Assembly (NCBI GenBank): GCA_035527515.1 | Contig: DATLAJ010000161.1 | Span: 1 to 8,775, forward strand | Length of the DNA stretch: 8,775 nt | Direction: 5' to 3' | DNA from: a bacterium | GTDB taxonomy: Bacteria; B130-G9 | Shown here: piece after piece, positions 1 to 6,624 of the stretch | Layout of the letters: each line of letters begins with the position of its first letter | How positions within the stretch are numbered: the first letter of the stretch is position 1 | The notes under the pieces: generated by a model | What the model was told of the DNA's origin: nothing | The model's database searches: none | The model's input: the letters and a program-made list of their open reading frames with translations, nothing else | Translations under genes and position numbers: made by a program

Positions 1-26
1 TGGGGGTTCGAGTCCCCCCTCTCGCA
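1..26 (+). tRNA. 3' end of a tRNA, probably tRNA-Leu (partial)
   Basis: The window opens inside a tRNA. A five-pair T stem (GGGGG at 2-6 with CCCCC at 14-18) closes the seven-base T loop TTCGAGT. The 3' half of the acceptor stem, CTCTCGC, follows at 19-25, with discriminator base A at 26. The next bases are CTC, so the CCA tail is not encoded and would be added after transcription. An acceptor 5' strand of GCGAGAG, an A discriminator and a TTCGAGT loop fit bacterial tRNA-Leu best. The anticodon lies outside the window, so the amino-acid assignment is inference; the call that this is a tRNA end is strong. Confidence 0.75.
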
Positions 27-53
27 CTCTCGCCTTATAGCAGCCTTCCCATC

Positions 54-82
54 GATTGGAGGTTCTGAAAACTACTCCAATC
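54..82. repeat. 8-bp perfect inverted repeat just after the tRNA
   Basis: GATTGGAG at 54-61 pairs with CTCCAATC at 75-82. The 13-nt loop can add three more pairs (GTT 62-64 with AAC 70-72) if TA at 73-74 is bulged. It sits 28 nt past the tRNA end, where a tRNA terminator would be expected. No T tract follows on either strand, so it is not a standard intrinsic terminator. It could be a processing or termination hairpin of the tRNA transcript. Confidence 0.5.
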
Positions 83-140
83 CCTCTCAAGACACTTTTC
101 CCTATTTAGCCTGATACTTACTGATGCTAACGCAGGTAAA

Positions 141-171
141 GATCACGTTTAGATCACGTTGTAGGCACGTT
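141..171. repeat. Three GATCACGTT-type direct repeats at 11-bp period
   Basis: GATCACGTT occurs at 141-149 and 152-160, and the variant AGGCACGTT at 163-171. The starts are exactly 11 bp apart, about one helical turn, so a protein bound to each would lie on the same DNA face. Such phased short direct repeats are typical of cooperative regulator sites or the arm-type sites of tyrosine recombinases. No promoter or gene start adjoins them. Related copies follow at 213-221 and 276-295. Confidence 0.7.
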
Positions 172-212
172 GAAGCTGCACTAAACAAGCCGCTGCGCTT
201 GCTGGTCTTGAA

Positions 213-221
213 TAGCACGTT
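213..221. repeat. Isolated CACGTT repeat copy
   Basis: TAGCACGTT shares the CACGTT core and the same orientation as the three copies at 141-171. It stands alone between the two phased clusters. Its single six-base core could arise by chance; it is listed because of its position between the other copies. Confidence 0.4.
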
Positions 222-275
222 GTCAGACTGCAATGCTCGTGTTGTCCGCTCTATTGCTTAAGCGCGATGGATCTG

Positions 276-295
276 GATCACGTTAGGATCACGTT
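276..295. repeat. Second pair of GATCACGTT repeats at 11-bp period
   Basis: Two further perfect copies of GATCACGTT lie at 276-284 and 287-295, again with starts exactly 11 bp apart and in the same orientation as the cluster at 141-171. Four perfect nine-base copies plus two degenerate ones within 155 bp are far more than chance would give. The binding protein is unknown. Confidence 0.7.
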
Positions 296-315
296 ATGGA
301 AGTATGTCCCTACCC

Positions 316-375
316 AGAAGCAGATGTTCGGGTATCAGGCCAAAGATCGGCTGCCCGAAGGCCATATCTGCTTCT
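316..375. repeat. 60-bp imperfect palindrome
   Basis: AGAAGCAGAT at 316-325 is the exact reverse complement of ATCTGCTTCT at 366-375. Inside it TTCGGG at 327-332 pairs with CCCGAA at 354-359, and CAGGCC at 336-341 can pair with GGCTG at 349-353 with one bulge. The whole block could therefore fold into one long interrupted hairpin, separated by an asymmetric internal loop at 360-365. No T tract follows on either strand. It may be a REP/MITE-like palindromic element or a structured RNA end at the tail of the operon transcript. Confidence 0.6.
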
Positions 376-403
376 TAAGGGCGTGTAACGAGGCAAATCG
401 CTC

Positions 404-426
404 AAAAATAGGGCTGCTCTGTGCCC
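404..426 (-). terminator. Weak terminator-like hairpin downstream of the efflux operon
   Basis: Read on the minus strand, GGGC (426-423) pairs with GCCC (414-411) around an eight-base loop, and TATTTTT follows directly (410-404). The stem is only four GC pairs, which is weak, but placement is right: it lies about 165 nt beyond the stop codon of the channel gene, and no gene on the same strand follows. The longer palindrome at 316-375 is next downstream and could also protect or define the transcript end. Confidence 0.3.
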
Positions 427-590
427 AGATCTGCCCTCCCAAAACCTCAACATAAAAGATATCGGGGCCAAAACCAGTGCCGTAGTCAGATCACACCAAC
501 GCAAAGCCTAATCGCCCGAAAAATGCACCACCTCAAATCAATACCCCAACACACATCAAGACTTATAGGACAAACCTCCTACTGCCCCGG

Positions 591-2261
591 TTACTCCAGG
601 CCAACAGCCTCCTTGCCGGGGACGAAAATCCCTCTTCTGTCTAGCAATGAGCCCTCAACCCGATAGAGCGCGACAAGCGACTTCAGGTAATTCACCACAG
701 AGCTTATCTCCGATATCTGACTCTCAACGAGGTCTCGCTGCGCCTGAGCCACTAAAAATGAGGTCGATCTGCCGACGCGGAACTTCTCCACCTCAGCCCT
801 ATGGACCTCCTGCTTCAGCTGGCGAGTGGCTAAAGTAGCGGCTACTTGCTCCTTGGCGCGGTTCACCTCTATATATGCGGAGCGCACATCTAACTGGATC
901 AATCGCGTCAGGTTCGCGATCGCCTCGTTGGCCAAGCTGCGACTGAGGATGGACTGTTTATGGGCCGCGCGGTTTGCTCGGCTGCCAAGCGAGTACTCTA
1001 AGGTGAGTCCGGCGAGCACCTCGTAATAGTTGTCGTCGAGGTTCTCGGCAGAATCCTTGAACGAATTGGCATAACCCGTCTTGCCCAGGCTAATGAACAG
1101 GTCAAGTTTTGGCAGGAGGCCGTTTTTTGTCTTGGCAATCTCGAGCTCGCCGCGCTCGACCTGAAGCCGGGCCTGGTTCAGGTCCGGCCGCATTTTCAGG
1201 GCGACTTTTATCTGCGCCTCCACGCTATCAAGATGCGCTTCCGGCACTGCCGGGGCATTCTTGATGACAACTTCTCGGTCCCAGGGACCGGGCCCCGGCG
1301 GGCTTGCTAGCTGCAACAGACGCAGACGGGTTATCTCCAGGTTGCTGCGCGCGTTAATAAGGTCCTCCCTGCGAAGCGCCACCTCGGCCTTGGCGGCAGC
1401 CAGTTCCATTTCTGCCAGCAGTCCGAGCTTGATTCTCTCCTGTGTCTCTTGCAGCTGCTGTTCGGCAAGTTTTAGCGAATCGGTGAATATCTCGATCTCG
1501 CGCTGCGCGAGCGCGAAGTCCCAGTAGGTGCCCTCAACGTCCGCGACGAGGGCCTCGGCGAAAGCGCGAAGCTCGTAATGGGAGGTCAGCGTATCCAACC
1601 GGGCCTGACGGAGGTCCGCGAGGTTGGCCCCCAATCCTGCTCCCTTCAGGAGGGCCTGGGTGACCGTAAGGCCCGCTCTGGTCGTGTGTTGATCGCCGTA
1701 AAGATCAGACAAAGACCGGTCAGTGGAGGCGCCCAGGCTGATCTCGGTGCCCGTAGGCAGAAACTCAGAAAGCGCGATATTGGCGCTTGTCTCGTCCGTC
1801 CTGGTCTCTGGAGAAGCCGCTCCGGAGCTCGGCGAAGTCCTATCACGCTTGCGTGAGGCTGAATAGCCAGCTCTCAGCTGCGGGTCAAACACGGATCGCT
1901 GTTCTGCCTCGCGCGTCTTTGTGATCGCTGCATTCAGCCGCTCTATTCGGAACGACGGATTACCTTCCAGCGTCATCAGGATCGCCTCCTTCACAGTAAG
2001 CTCAAGCCTGGGACGCAGGGTGGCAGTCGTAGGCGCGGGCGTCCGGTCGATATCAAGAGCTGAGGCCGTGGCAATTGGATTGATTTTCCAGACCTGCGCT
2101 GAGCTGTCGCTGACGGGCAGCGATCGCCCGGCGCCCTCCGATTCTGAGAAGGCGAGCGCCGCGAGAAAGAAATAGGCGCCAGCGGTCAGCAATGGCCACC
2201 ATTTCTGGAAGGATGAATTATGAAGGATGAAGGATGAGTCATACATTAGAGCGCTTTTCAT
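591..2261 (-). CDS. TolC-like outer-membrane efflux protein (OMF)
   Basis: A 556-residue outer-membrane channel protein of the OEP/TolC family, the exit duct of the tripartite pump encoded just upstream. A hydrophobic stretch at residues 21-38 (WWPLLTAGAYFFLAALAF) looks like a signal-peptide core; there is no lipobox cysteine. Two OEP-type repeats follow, roughly 86-320 and 345-540, each with long Ala/Leu/Glu/Gln/Arg-rich alpha-hairpin segments (for example 257-315 and 430-535). The C-terminal pattern with FRVGRSTSFLVAQAQRDL (494-511) and a final hairpin ending near YRVEGSLLDRRGI is typical. Length is slightly above the usual 430-500 because of an N-terminal linker at about 45-85. The chosen ATG has GGAAGG seven nt upstream; the next ATG (codon 6) has no such site. 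Residues 9-18 are encoded by an inverted repeat, and the reading frame overlaps the pump gene by 23 nt. The family call is secure; the substrate is unknown. Confidence 0.93.
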   Translation of the reverse strand: MKSALMYDSSFILHNSSFQKWWPLLTAGAYFFLAALAFSESEGAGRSLPVSDSSAQVWKINPIATASALDIDRTPAPTTATLRPRLELTVKEAILMTLEGNPSFRIERLNAAITKTREAEQRSVFDPQLRAGYSASRKRDRTSPSSGAASPETRTDETSANIALSEFLPTGTEISLGASTDRSLSDLYGDQHTTRAGLTVTQALLKGAGLGANLADLRQARLDTLTSHYELRAFAEALVADVEGTYWDFALAQREIEIFTDSLKLAEQQLQETQERIKLGLLAEMELAAAKAEVALRREDLINARSNLEITRLRLLQLASPPGPGPWDREVVIKNAPAVPEAHLDSVEAQIKVALKMRPDLNQARLQVERGELEIAKTKNGLLPKLDLFISLGKTGYANSFKDSAENLDDNYYEVLAGLTLEYSLGSRANRAAHKQSILSRSLANEAIANLTRLIQLDVRSAYIEVNRAKEQVAATLATRQLKQEVHRAEVEKFRVGRSTSFLVAQAQRDLVESQISEISSVVNYLKSLVALYRVEGSLLDRRGIFVPGKEAVGLE

Positions 2262-2288
2262 CCTTCATCCTTCCGCCTTCATCCTTCC
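2207..2288. repeat. 31-bp-arm inverted repeat spanning the pump/channel gene junction
   Basis: The arms 2207-2237 and 2258-2288 are reverse complements over 27 of 31 positions; the four mismatches form one block (2218-2221 against 2274-2277). The spacer 2238-2257 is 20 nt. Each arm is built from GGATGAA-like units. On the minus strand the upstream arm (2288-2258) encodes the KDEGGRMKDE tail of the RND pump and also carries GGAAGG plus the ATG of the channel gene. The spacer holds the pump stop codon (2241-2239). The downstream arm encodes the SSFILHNSSF segment of the channel. In mRNA the arms could form a strong hairpin that hides the channel's start codon. Confidence 0.85.
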
Positions 2289-5200
2289 CCTGCTTGCCAT
2301 CCCGACGGCGCTCGAAGACGGAGTAAACTATCGGCACGAAAAATAACGTTATGGGCGTCGAACTCAGAAGTCCTCCAATCACGGTCCTGGCCAGCGGCGC
2401 CTGCGCCTCGCCGCCTTCACCCAGCCCGAGGGCGAGCGGAACGAGCGCAAGCATCGTCGTCAATGCCGTCATCAGAATGGGGCGCAGCCGCCTCCGACCG
2501 GCCTCCTCAATCGCGTCTTTCAGGGCCAGGCCATCGCGGCGCCGAAGCAGATTCGTATGGTCAACCAGAAGGATCGCGTTGTTGACCACTATGCCGCCAA
2601 GCATAATGCAGCCGATGAAGGACTGAACGTTGAACGTCGTGCCGGTCAAAAACAGCATTATGATGACTCCGATTGCCGCCAGCGGGACCGAGAACATCAC
2701 TACGAATGGGTCTCGGAGTGACTCGAACTGGCAGGCCATGACCATATAGACCAGCACAAGGGCCAGGATAAGGCTCAATATAAGCTCCGAGAATGCCTTT
2801 TCCTGTTCCTCATAGTCGCCCCCAAAAACGATGCTGAACCCAGGGGGCACCGGGACAGAGCGGAGGGCCTCGCGCATGTCAGCCACTATCGAACCCATAT
2901 CCCGCCCGCTTATGTTCGCCGATACCGTGACAATCCGTTCCTGATCCTTGCGCTCTATCTGCACAGGAGCAGTGCGCGGCTGGGCCTGGACCACGTTGCG
3001 TAGGACGACCGGCTCACCATCAGCGTTGAGCAGCGTCAGATCAAGAATCTCGCGAAGTCCAAGCTTCTCCGCGTCCTTCAGCCGGACGAGAATCCTGTAC
3101 TCCTTACCACCCTCGCGATATTCGCCCGCTCCGGTGCCGGACAGTGTTGTCTGAAGCATGTTGGCGATCTGAGAGACGGATAGCTTCATATCCGCGGCCT
3201 TTTGACGATCGACGACGATGAGTTCTTCGGGGCTGCCCGACTCCCGACTTAGCTTCGCGTCCGTAACGCCATCTATCTTCTCTACGATCCGCTTGACCTG
3301 CTCGGAAAGAGCTTCCGCTACAAAGAGGTCATTGCCTCTTATCTCAACCTGGAGCCTCTCAAGACCAGCTGTGGCCATTCGAAAAATGAACAAACCCTGC
3401 CCTGCCCGCGTTCGCACAATCATCCCAGGGATATCAACGAGCTTGCTCCGAAGGTCCGCCGCAATCTCCTCGCTGGACCTCGACCGCTCGGCCTCAGGCT
3501 TCAGGGCAATCCTAATATCTGCGCTATAGCCTCCCCCCCCATGCCACCCGCTCCCCCCTACGGTCACTACGGTGCTTCTGGCCTCCGGAACCGACTCCTT
3601 CGCAATCTCCTCAATGGCGCGAAACCGCTCATCGAGAACCTCCAGCCGGGTTCCAACCTCCATCTCTGCGCTTATACGCACCTCGCCCTCGTCAGTCGAG
3701 GGCATCAGCTCAAACCCGAGAAACCGCCCGAGGACCAGGCTCGCGACAAGAGCCAACGTGGCGGTAACGACAACAGGTGCCCTATGGTCGAGTGTGAAGT
3801 GAAGCCACTGCTTGTATTTGGCCTCCATGCGATCGAAGACTCGCCCGCCGAGAAGGGATATCTTCTGCACGAGCGTCACTCGTGCGGCAGGACCTCGAGA
3901 GCTTGATCGCAGGACTCTGGCCGATAGGGTTGGCACTAATGTTACGGCGACCCCCAGGGAGCAAAGAAGAGCAAAGCTAACCACCAACGAAAACTGCTTG
4001 AACATCACACCGGCCATGCCGCGGACAAAGATCAGAGGTAGAAAAACCACCAACGTCGTCAAAGTGCTAGCGACTATGGCCGCGGTGACCTCCTCGCTAC
4101 CGTTGACGGCCGCCATTTCCGAGCTTTGGCCCGAGGCCCGCAGCCGACTTATGTTCTCCAGTACGACGATCGAGTTATCGAGCAACATCCCTATTCCCAG
4201 CGCCAATCCGCCCAGCGTCATGATGTTCAAGGTGAAGCCAGAAAAATACATCAGCGCAAACGTGGCAATGATCGAGATGGGTATTGCAGTTGCGATTACG
4301 GTGGTGCTGCGGATATTTCGGAGGAAGAAAAGAAGGACAAAGATAGCTAGAATGCCGCCATAGACCGCGGACGTGCTGACGTTTGAGATCGAGCGCTTGA
4401 TATAGTCAGAGGTGTCAATGATCGGCGTCAGTCGAATCTGAGGGATGTCAGCGTTGATGCGCTCGATTTCCTTGAGCGCAGCCCTCGCCACGTCAACCGT
4501 GTTCTTCCCGGACTGCTTGTAAATCCCCAGGCGAACGCCGGATTCGCCATCGACCCGCACGAGCCTCGTGACCTTCTCCCAGGAGTCCTCCACGCTAGCG
4601 ATCTCTTTCAGCTGAACCGGTGCACCCTCGCGAGTCGCTACCACCGTATCCTTTAGTTCCTGGAGGTTCGTGTATTCTCCCCGCGTTCGGATTGAAATCT
4701 GGAGGTTGCCCTGGTCAATCTCTCCAGCAGGGACTGTGACGTTTCCCTCCCGAATCCGCTCCAGAATCTGATTGAGTGAAAGCCCGAGTGCCTTCACCTT
4801 GTCCGCGTAAAGATCGACGTGGATCTCACGATCCAATCCGCCAAAAACATTGACCGATGCGACCCCGGGCACCCGCTCGATCCTGTACTGTATCTGGTCG
4901 TCTATGATCCTGCGCATCTGAATCGGGTCCAACTTGCTGGAGGCGCCGAGAATCAGAACTGGAAAACTCGCCAGGTCGAACTTGTGCAGACTCGGCCTTT
5001 CCGCGTTCTCCGGGAGGTGGTGTATTACCCGGTCGAGGCGGTCACGAATGTCGTTCGCCGCTGGGTCCAGATCGGTCCCCCATTCAAACAGCACCCTGAC
5101 GTTGGAACTGCCCTGCACTGACACCGAGGTCAGCTCTTTGACACCCGGCACAGCACTCATCGCCTCTTCCACCGGACGGGTCACGAGCTCTTCGATCTCC

Positions 5201-5370
5201 TCCGGCGTGGCATTCTCGTAAGTGGTGGAAATGCTGAGCGTCGGATAAGTAATGTCGGGCATCAAGTCAATGGGCAGCCGGACCAAAGAGATACTACCCA
5301 GAATGATGACGATCAGAGTCACCATGATCACGAAAATGGGGCGATGAACGGCGAGACGAGATAGCTTCAT
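2239..5370 (-). CDS. RND-family efflux pump, HAE1/AcrB-like inner-membrane transporter
   Basis: A 1043-residue proton-driven resistance-nodulation-division pump, full length for the family. The first transmembrane helix is at about 11-30, followed by a periplasmic porter domain with FGGLDREIHVDLYADK (176-191). Helices TM2-TM6 run from about 335 to 485. A second helix at about 531-549 opens the second half; its porter domain covers roughly 555-855 and TM8-TM12 about 862-1018. The TM4 motif GIGMLLDNSIVVLEN (392-406) keeps the first relay aspartate (D398, AcrB D407) but has N399 where AcrB has D408. The TM10 motif GGIVVNNAILLVD has N930 where AcrB has K940. These changes resemble the SwrC/YerP-like branch rather than enteric AcrB. 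The ATG overlaps the adaptor's TGA as ATGA, implying translational coupling. Residues from about 1028 on come from the inverted repeat and are probably not part of the ancestral protein. Substrate range cannot be predicted. Confidence 0.95.
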   Translation of the reverse strand: MKLSRLAVHRPIFVIMVTLIVIILGSISLVRLPIDLMPDITYPTLSISTTYENATPEEIEELVTRPVEEAMSAVPGVKELTSVSVQGSSNVRVLFEWGTDLDPAANDIRDRLDRVIHHLPENAERPSLHKFDLASFPVLILGASSKLDPIQMRRIIDDQIQYRIERVPGVASVNVFGGLDREIHVDLYADKVKALGLSLNQILERIREGNVTVPAGEIDQGNLQISIRTRGEYTNLQELKDTVVATREGAPVQLKEIASVEDSWEKVTRLVRVDGESGVRLGIYKQSGKNTVDVARAALKEIERINADIPQIRLTPIIDTSDYIKRSISNVSTSAVYGGILAIFVLLFFLRNIRSTTVIATAIPISIIATFALMYFSGFTLNIMTLGGLALGIGMLLDNSIVVLENISRLRASGQSSEMAAVNGSEEVTAAIVASTLTTLVVFLPLIFVRGMAGVMFKQFSLVVSFALLCSLGVAVTLVPTLSARVLRSSSRGPAARVTLVQKISLLGGRVFDRMEAKYKQWLHFTLDHRAPVVVTATLALVASLVLGRFLGFELMPSTDEGEVRISAEMEVGTRLEVLDERFRAIEEIAKESVPEARSTVVTVGGSGWHGGGGYSADIRIALKPEAERSRSSEEIAADLRSKLVDIPGMIVRTRAGQGLFIFRMATAGLERLQVEIRGNDLFVAEALSEQVKRIVEKIDGVTDAKLSRESGSPEELIVVDRQKAADMKLSVSQIANMLQTTLSGTGAGEYREGGKEYRILVRLKDAEKLGLREILDLTLLNADGEPVVLRNVVQAQPRTAPVQIERKDQERIVTVSANISGRDMGSIVADMREALRSVPVPPGFSIVFGGDYEEQEKAFSELILSLILALVLVYMVMACQFESLRDPFVVMFSVPLAAIGVIIMLFLTGTTFNVQSFIGCIMLGGIVVNNAILLVDHTNLLRRRDGLALKDAIEEAGRRRLRPILMTALTTMLALVPLALGLGEGGEAQAPLARTVIGGLLSSTPITLFFVPIVYSVFERRRDGKQGKDEGGRMKDEKRSNV

Positions 5371-6608
5371 TGCCCCGCACCGTGAGTGGGGCCGCTGGTC
5401 TTCTGCGCGGAGTCTTGCTTGGTTCTTCCCTGCCCGGAGTTCGTGTCCAAATCGCTGCCTGGCAAGACGATTGAAGACCCATCCTCAAGCAGATGATACC
5501 CGAGTGTCACGACCGATCCGGTGAGTGGGGGTTGGAGCACCTCAGCCAGCTCACCCTCAATGATGCCCACGGTTATGGGAACGAATCGCGCCTTCATCCC
5601 CTCTGTGTCAGCCAGAAAAACGCCTTGTGCGCCGTTGCGCCTAACGAGTGCAACCTGGGGAACCACTGCGGCGTCCTCGTGGCGAGAAAACTCGATCTGA
5701 ACGCGCACGAACATCCCAGGCTTGAGAAGCCCCTCATCGTTCGGCACCTCGATTTCGACCCTCGCCTCGCGAGACGACTCTTTCAGCAGGGGAGCGATGC
5801 GGGCGATCTTGCCGCTGAAACTACGCCCGGCAAACGCATCGGTCTCGACACTCGCTTCCTGCCCAGGTCTTACCTTGGGGTAATCTCGCTCGATCACGCT
5901 GATCACCGCGGTCAGAACAGAATCATCGAGTACGGAGACAATGGGAGAGTTGGCCGCAAGCATCGCCCCCTCGTCAACGAACCGCTCCCCAACTACCTGG
6001 CTTTCATCGACACCCTCCCAGGAAACCCGTATCTCCGTATATGAGAGTCGCACCTGCGCTGCTTTCAGGGCCGCCTCCTTCTGGGCCACCTGTGCTTGTG
6101 CCAACTTGTTCTTGGCCGCTTGCGCACTGTAATGTGCGCTCGCACTATCTAATTCCGACTCTGAGGCTATCTTCTTCTGACGAAGGGCCTGCGCCCTCTC
6201 AAACTCGCGCCCGGCCACCTCAAGATTGCTTACCGACTCCTCTCGACTGGCCCTGGCTACATCCAGCTCCGCACGCGACTGCTCTGCCTGCTGCTTGTAC
6301 TCCTCATCATCAAGAACGGCAATCAACTGACCCGCCTTTACCCGATCTCCAATGTTGACGAGGAGCTTCTCAAGTCTGCCGCTGATCTTGGGAGCAACTA
6401 CGAACTGTGATTTGGGTATCAGGGAACCCGAGAACCGCCCGATATCTTGAATCGTAGCTCTCCTTACGGGGCTGACCTCAACCGCCACTGCCGCACCTGC
6501 TCGCCTAGAACCGGACCCATTTCCCGATATCAGAGATTTCTGCACGACCCGAAAGACGAGTAAGCCGCCAAGCAGAACGCAAACAATTATCACTACCGCC
6601 CTTTTCAC
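5367..6608 (-). CDS. Periplasmic adaptor (membrane fusion protein) of RND efflux system
   Basis: A 413-residue HlyD/AcrA-type adaptor that links the RND pump to the outer-membrane channel. An N-terminal hydrophobic anchor or signal anchor lies at 4-22 with no lipobox Cys. The first half of the lipoyl/barrel-sandwich domain is at about 67-102 (VVAPKISGRLEKLLVNIGDRVKAG within it). A coiled-coil hairpin spans about 103-188, rich in Ala, Glu, Gln and Lys. The second lipoyl half with VSWEGVDESQVVGERFVDEG is near 195-214, where many homologues have a PFDG-like motif. A beta-barrel lies at about 228-305 (LLKPGMFVRVQIE) and a membrane-proximal domain at about 312-383. The last 30 residues are polar and probably disordered. 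The start is GTG, supported by GAAGGAG seven nt upstream. The stop overlaps the pump's start by 4 nt. The family call is secure. Confidence 0.93.
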   Translation of the reverse strand: MKRAVVIIVCVLLGGLLVFRVVQKSLISGNGSGSRRAGAAVAVEVSPVRRATIQDIGRFSGSLIPKSQFVVAPKISGRLEKLLVNIGDRVKAGQLIAVLDDEEYKQQAEQSRAELDVARASREESVSNLEVAGREFERAQALRQKKIASESELDSASAHYSAQAAKNKLAQAQVAQKEAALKAAQVRLSYTEIRVSWEGVDESQVVGERFVDEGAMLAANSPIVSVLDDSVLTAVISVIERDYPKVRPGQEASVETDAFAGRSFSGKIARIAPLLKESSREARVEIEVPNDEGLLKPGMFVRVQIEFSRHEDAAVVPQVALVRRNGAQGVFLADTEGMKARFVPITVGIIEGELAEVLQPPLTGSVVTLGYHLLEDGSSIVLPGSDLDTNSGQGRTKQDSAQKTSGPTHGAGQ

Positions 6609-6615
6609 ACCCTAG

Positions 6616-6622
6616 CTCCTTC
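6616..6622 (-). promoter_or_regulatory. Ribosome-binding site of the adaptor gene
   Basis: GAAGGAG on the minus strand, seven nt before the GTG at 6608-6606, fixes this non-ATG start. It lies directly after the TAG stop of the upstream propeller-like frame (6627-6625), so ribosomes finishing that frame could feed the adaptor start. Confidence 0.7.
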
Positions 6623-6624
6623 GA

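Larger units (their letters stand above)
27..590. other. Gene-poor region between the tRNA and the efflux operon
   Basis: About 560 bases without a convincing gene. The short open frames here (for example 267-455 and 421-666 on +, 310-504 on -) have no recognisable motif, no good ribosome-binding site and Cys/Arg/Pro-rich out-of-frame-looking composition, so I do not call them. The region lies downstream of both flanking transcription units: the tRNA reads in from the left and the efflux operon ends at 591 from the right. It is not empty of structure. It contains a hairpin at 54-82, phased direct repeats between 141 and 295, a long palindrome at 316-375 and a weak terminator-like hairpin near 404-426, each listed separately. 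Confidence 0.7.

Noticed and set aside
54-82. Hairpin after the tRNA as an intrinsic terminator
   Set aside because: The stem is good but no T tract follows on either strand, so it is kept only as an inverted repeat.
141-295. CACGTT repeats as a CRISPR array or iteron origin
   Set aside because: Units are only about 9 bp with 2-bp gaps, far too short for CRISPR. There is no Rep gene, DnaA box cluster or AT-rich unwinding region nearby to support an origin.
3541-4363. Long + strand open frames (3541-3906 and 3812-4363) opposite the RND pump
   Set aside because: They lie wholly antisense to a clear full-length RND gene, show no family motif, and have the Ser/Arg/Pro-rich composition of mirror frames in GC-rich coding DNA.
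5493-6358. + strand frames opposite the adaptor gene, including a 183-residue one at 5493-6044
   Set aside because: Antisense shadows of the adaptor coding sequence with no recognisable domain and no ribosome-binding site.
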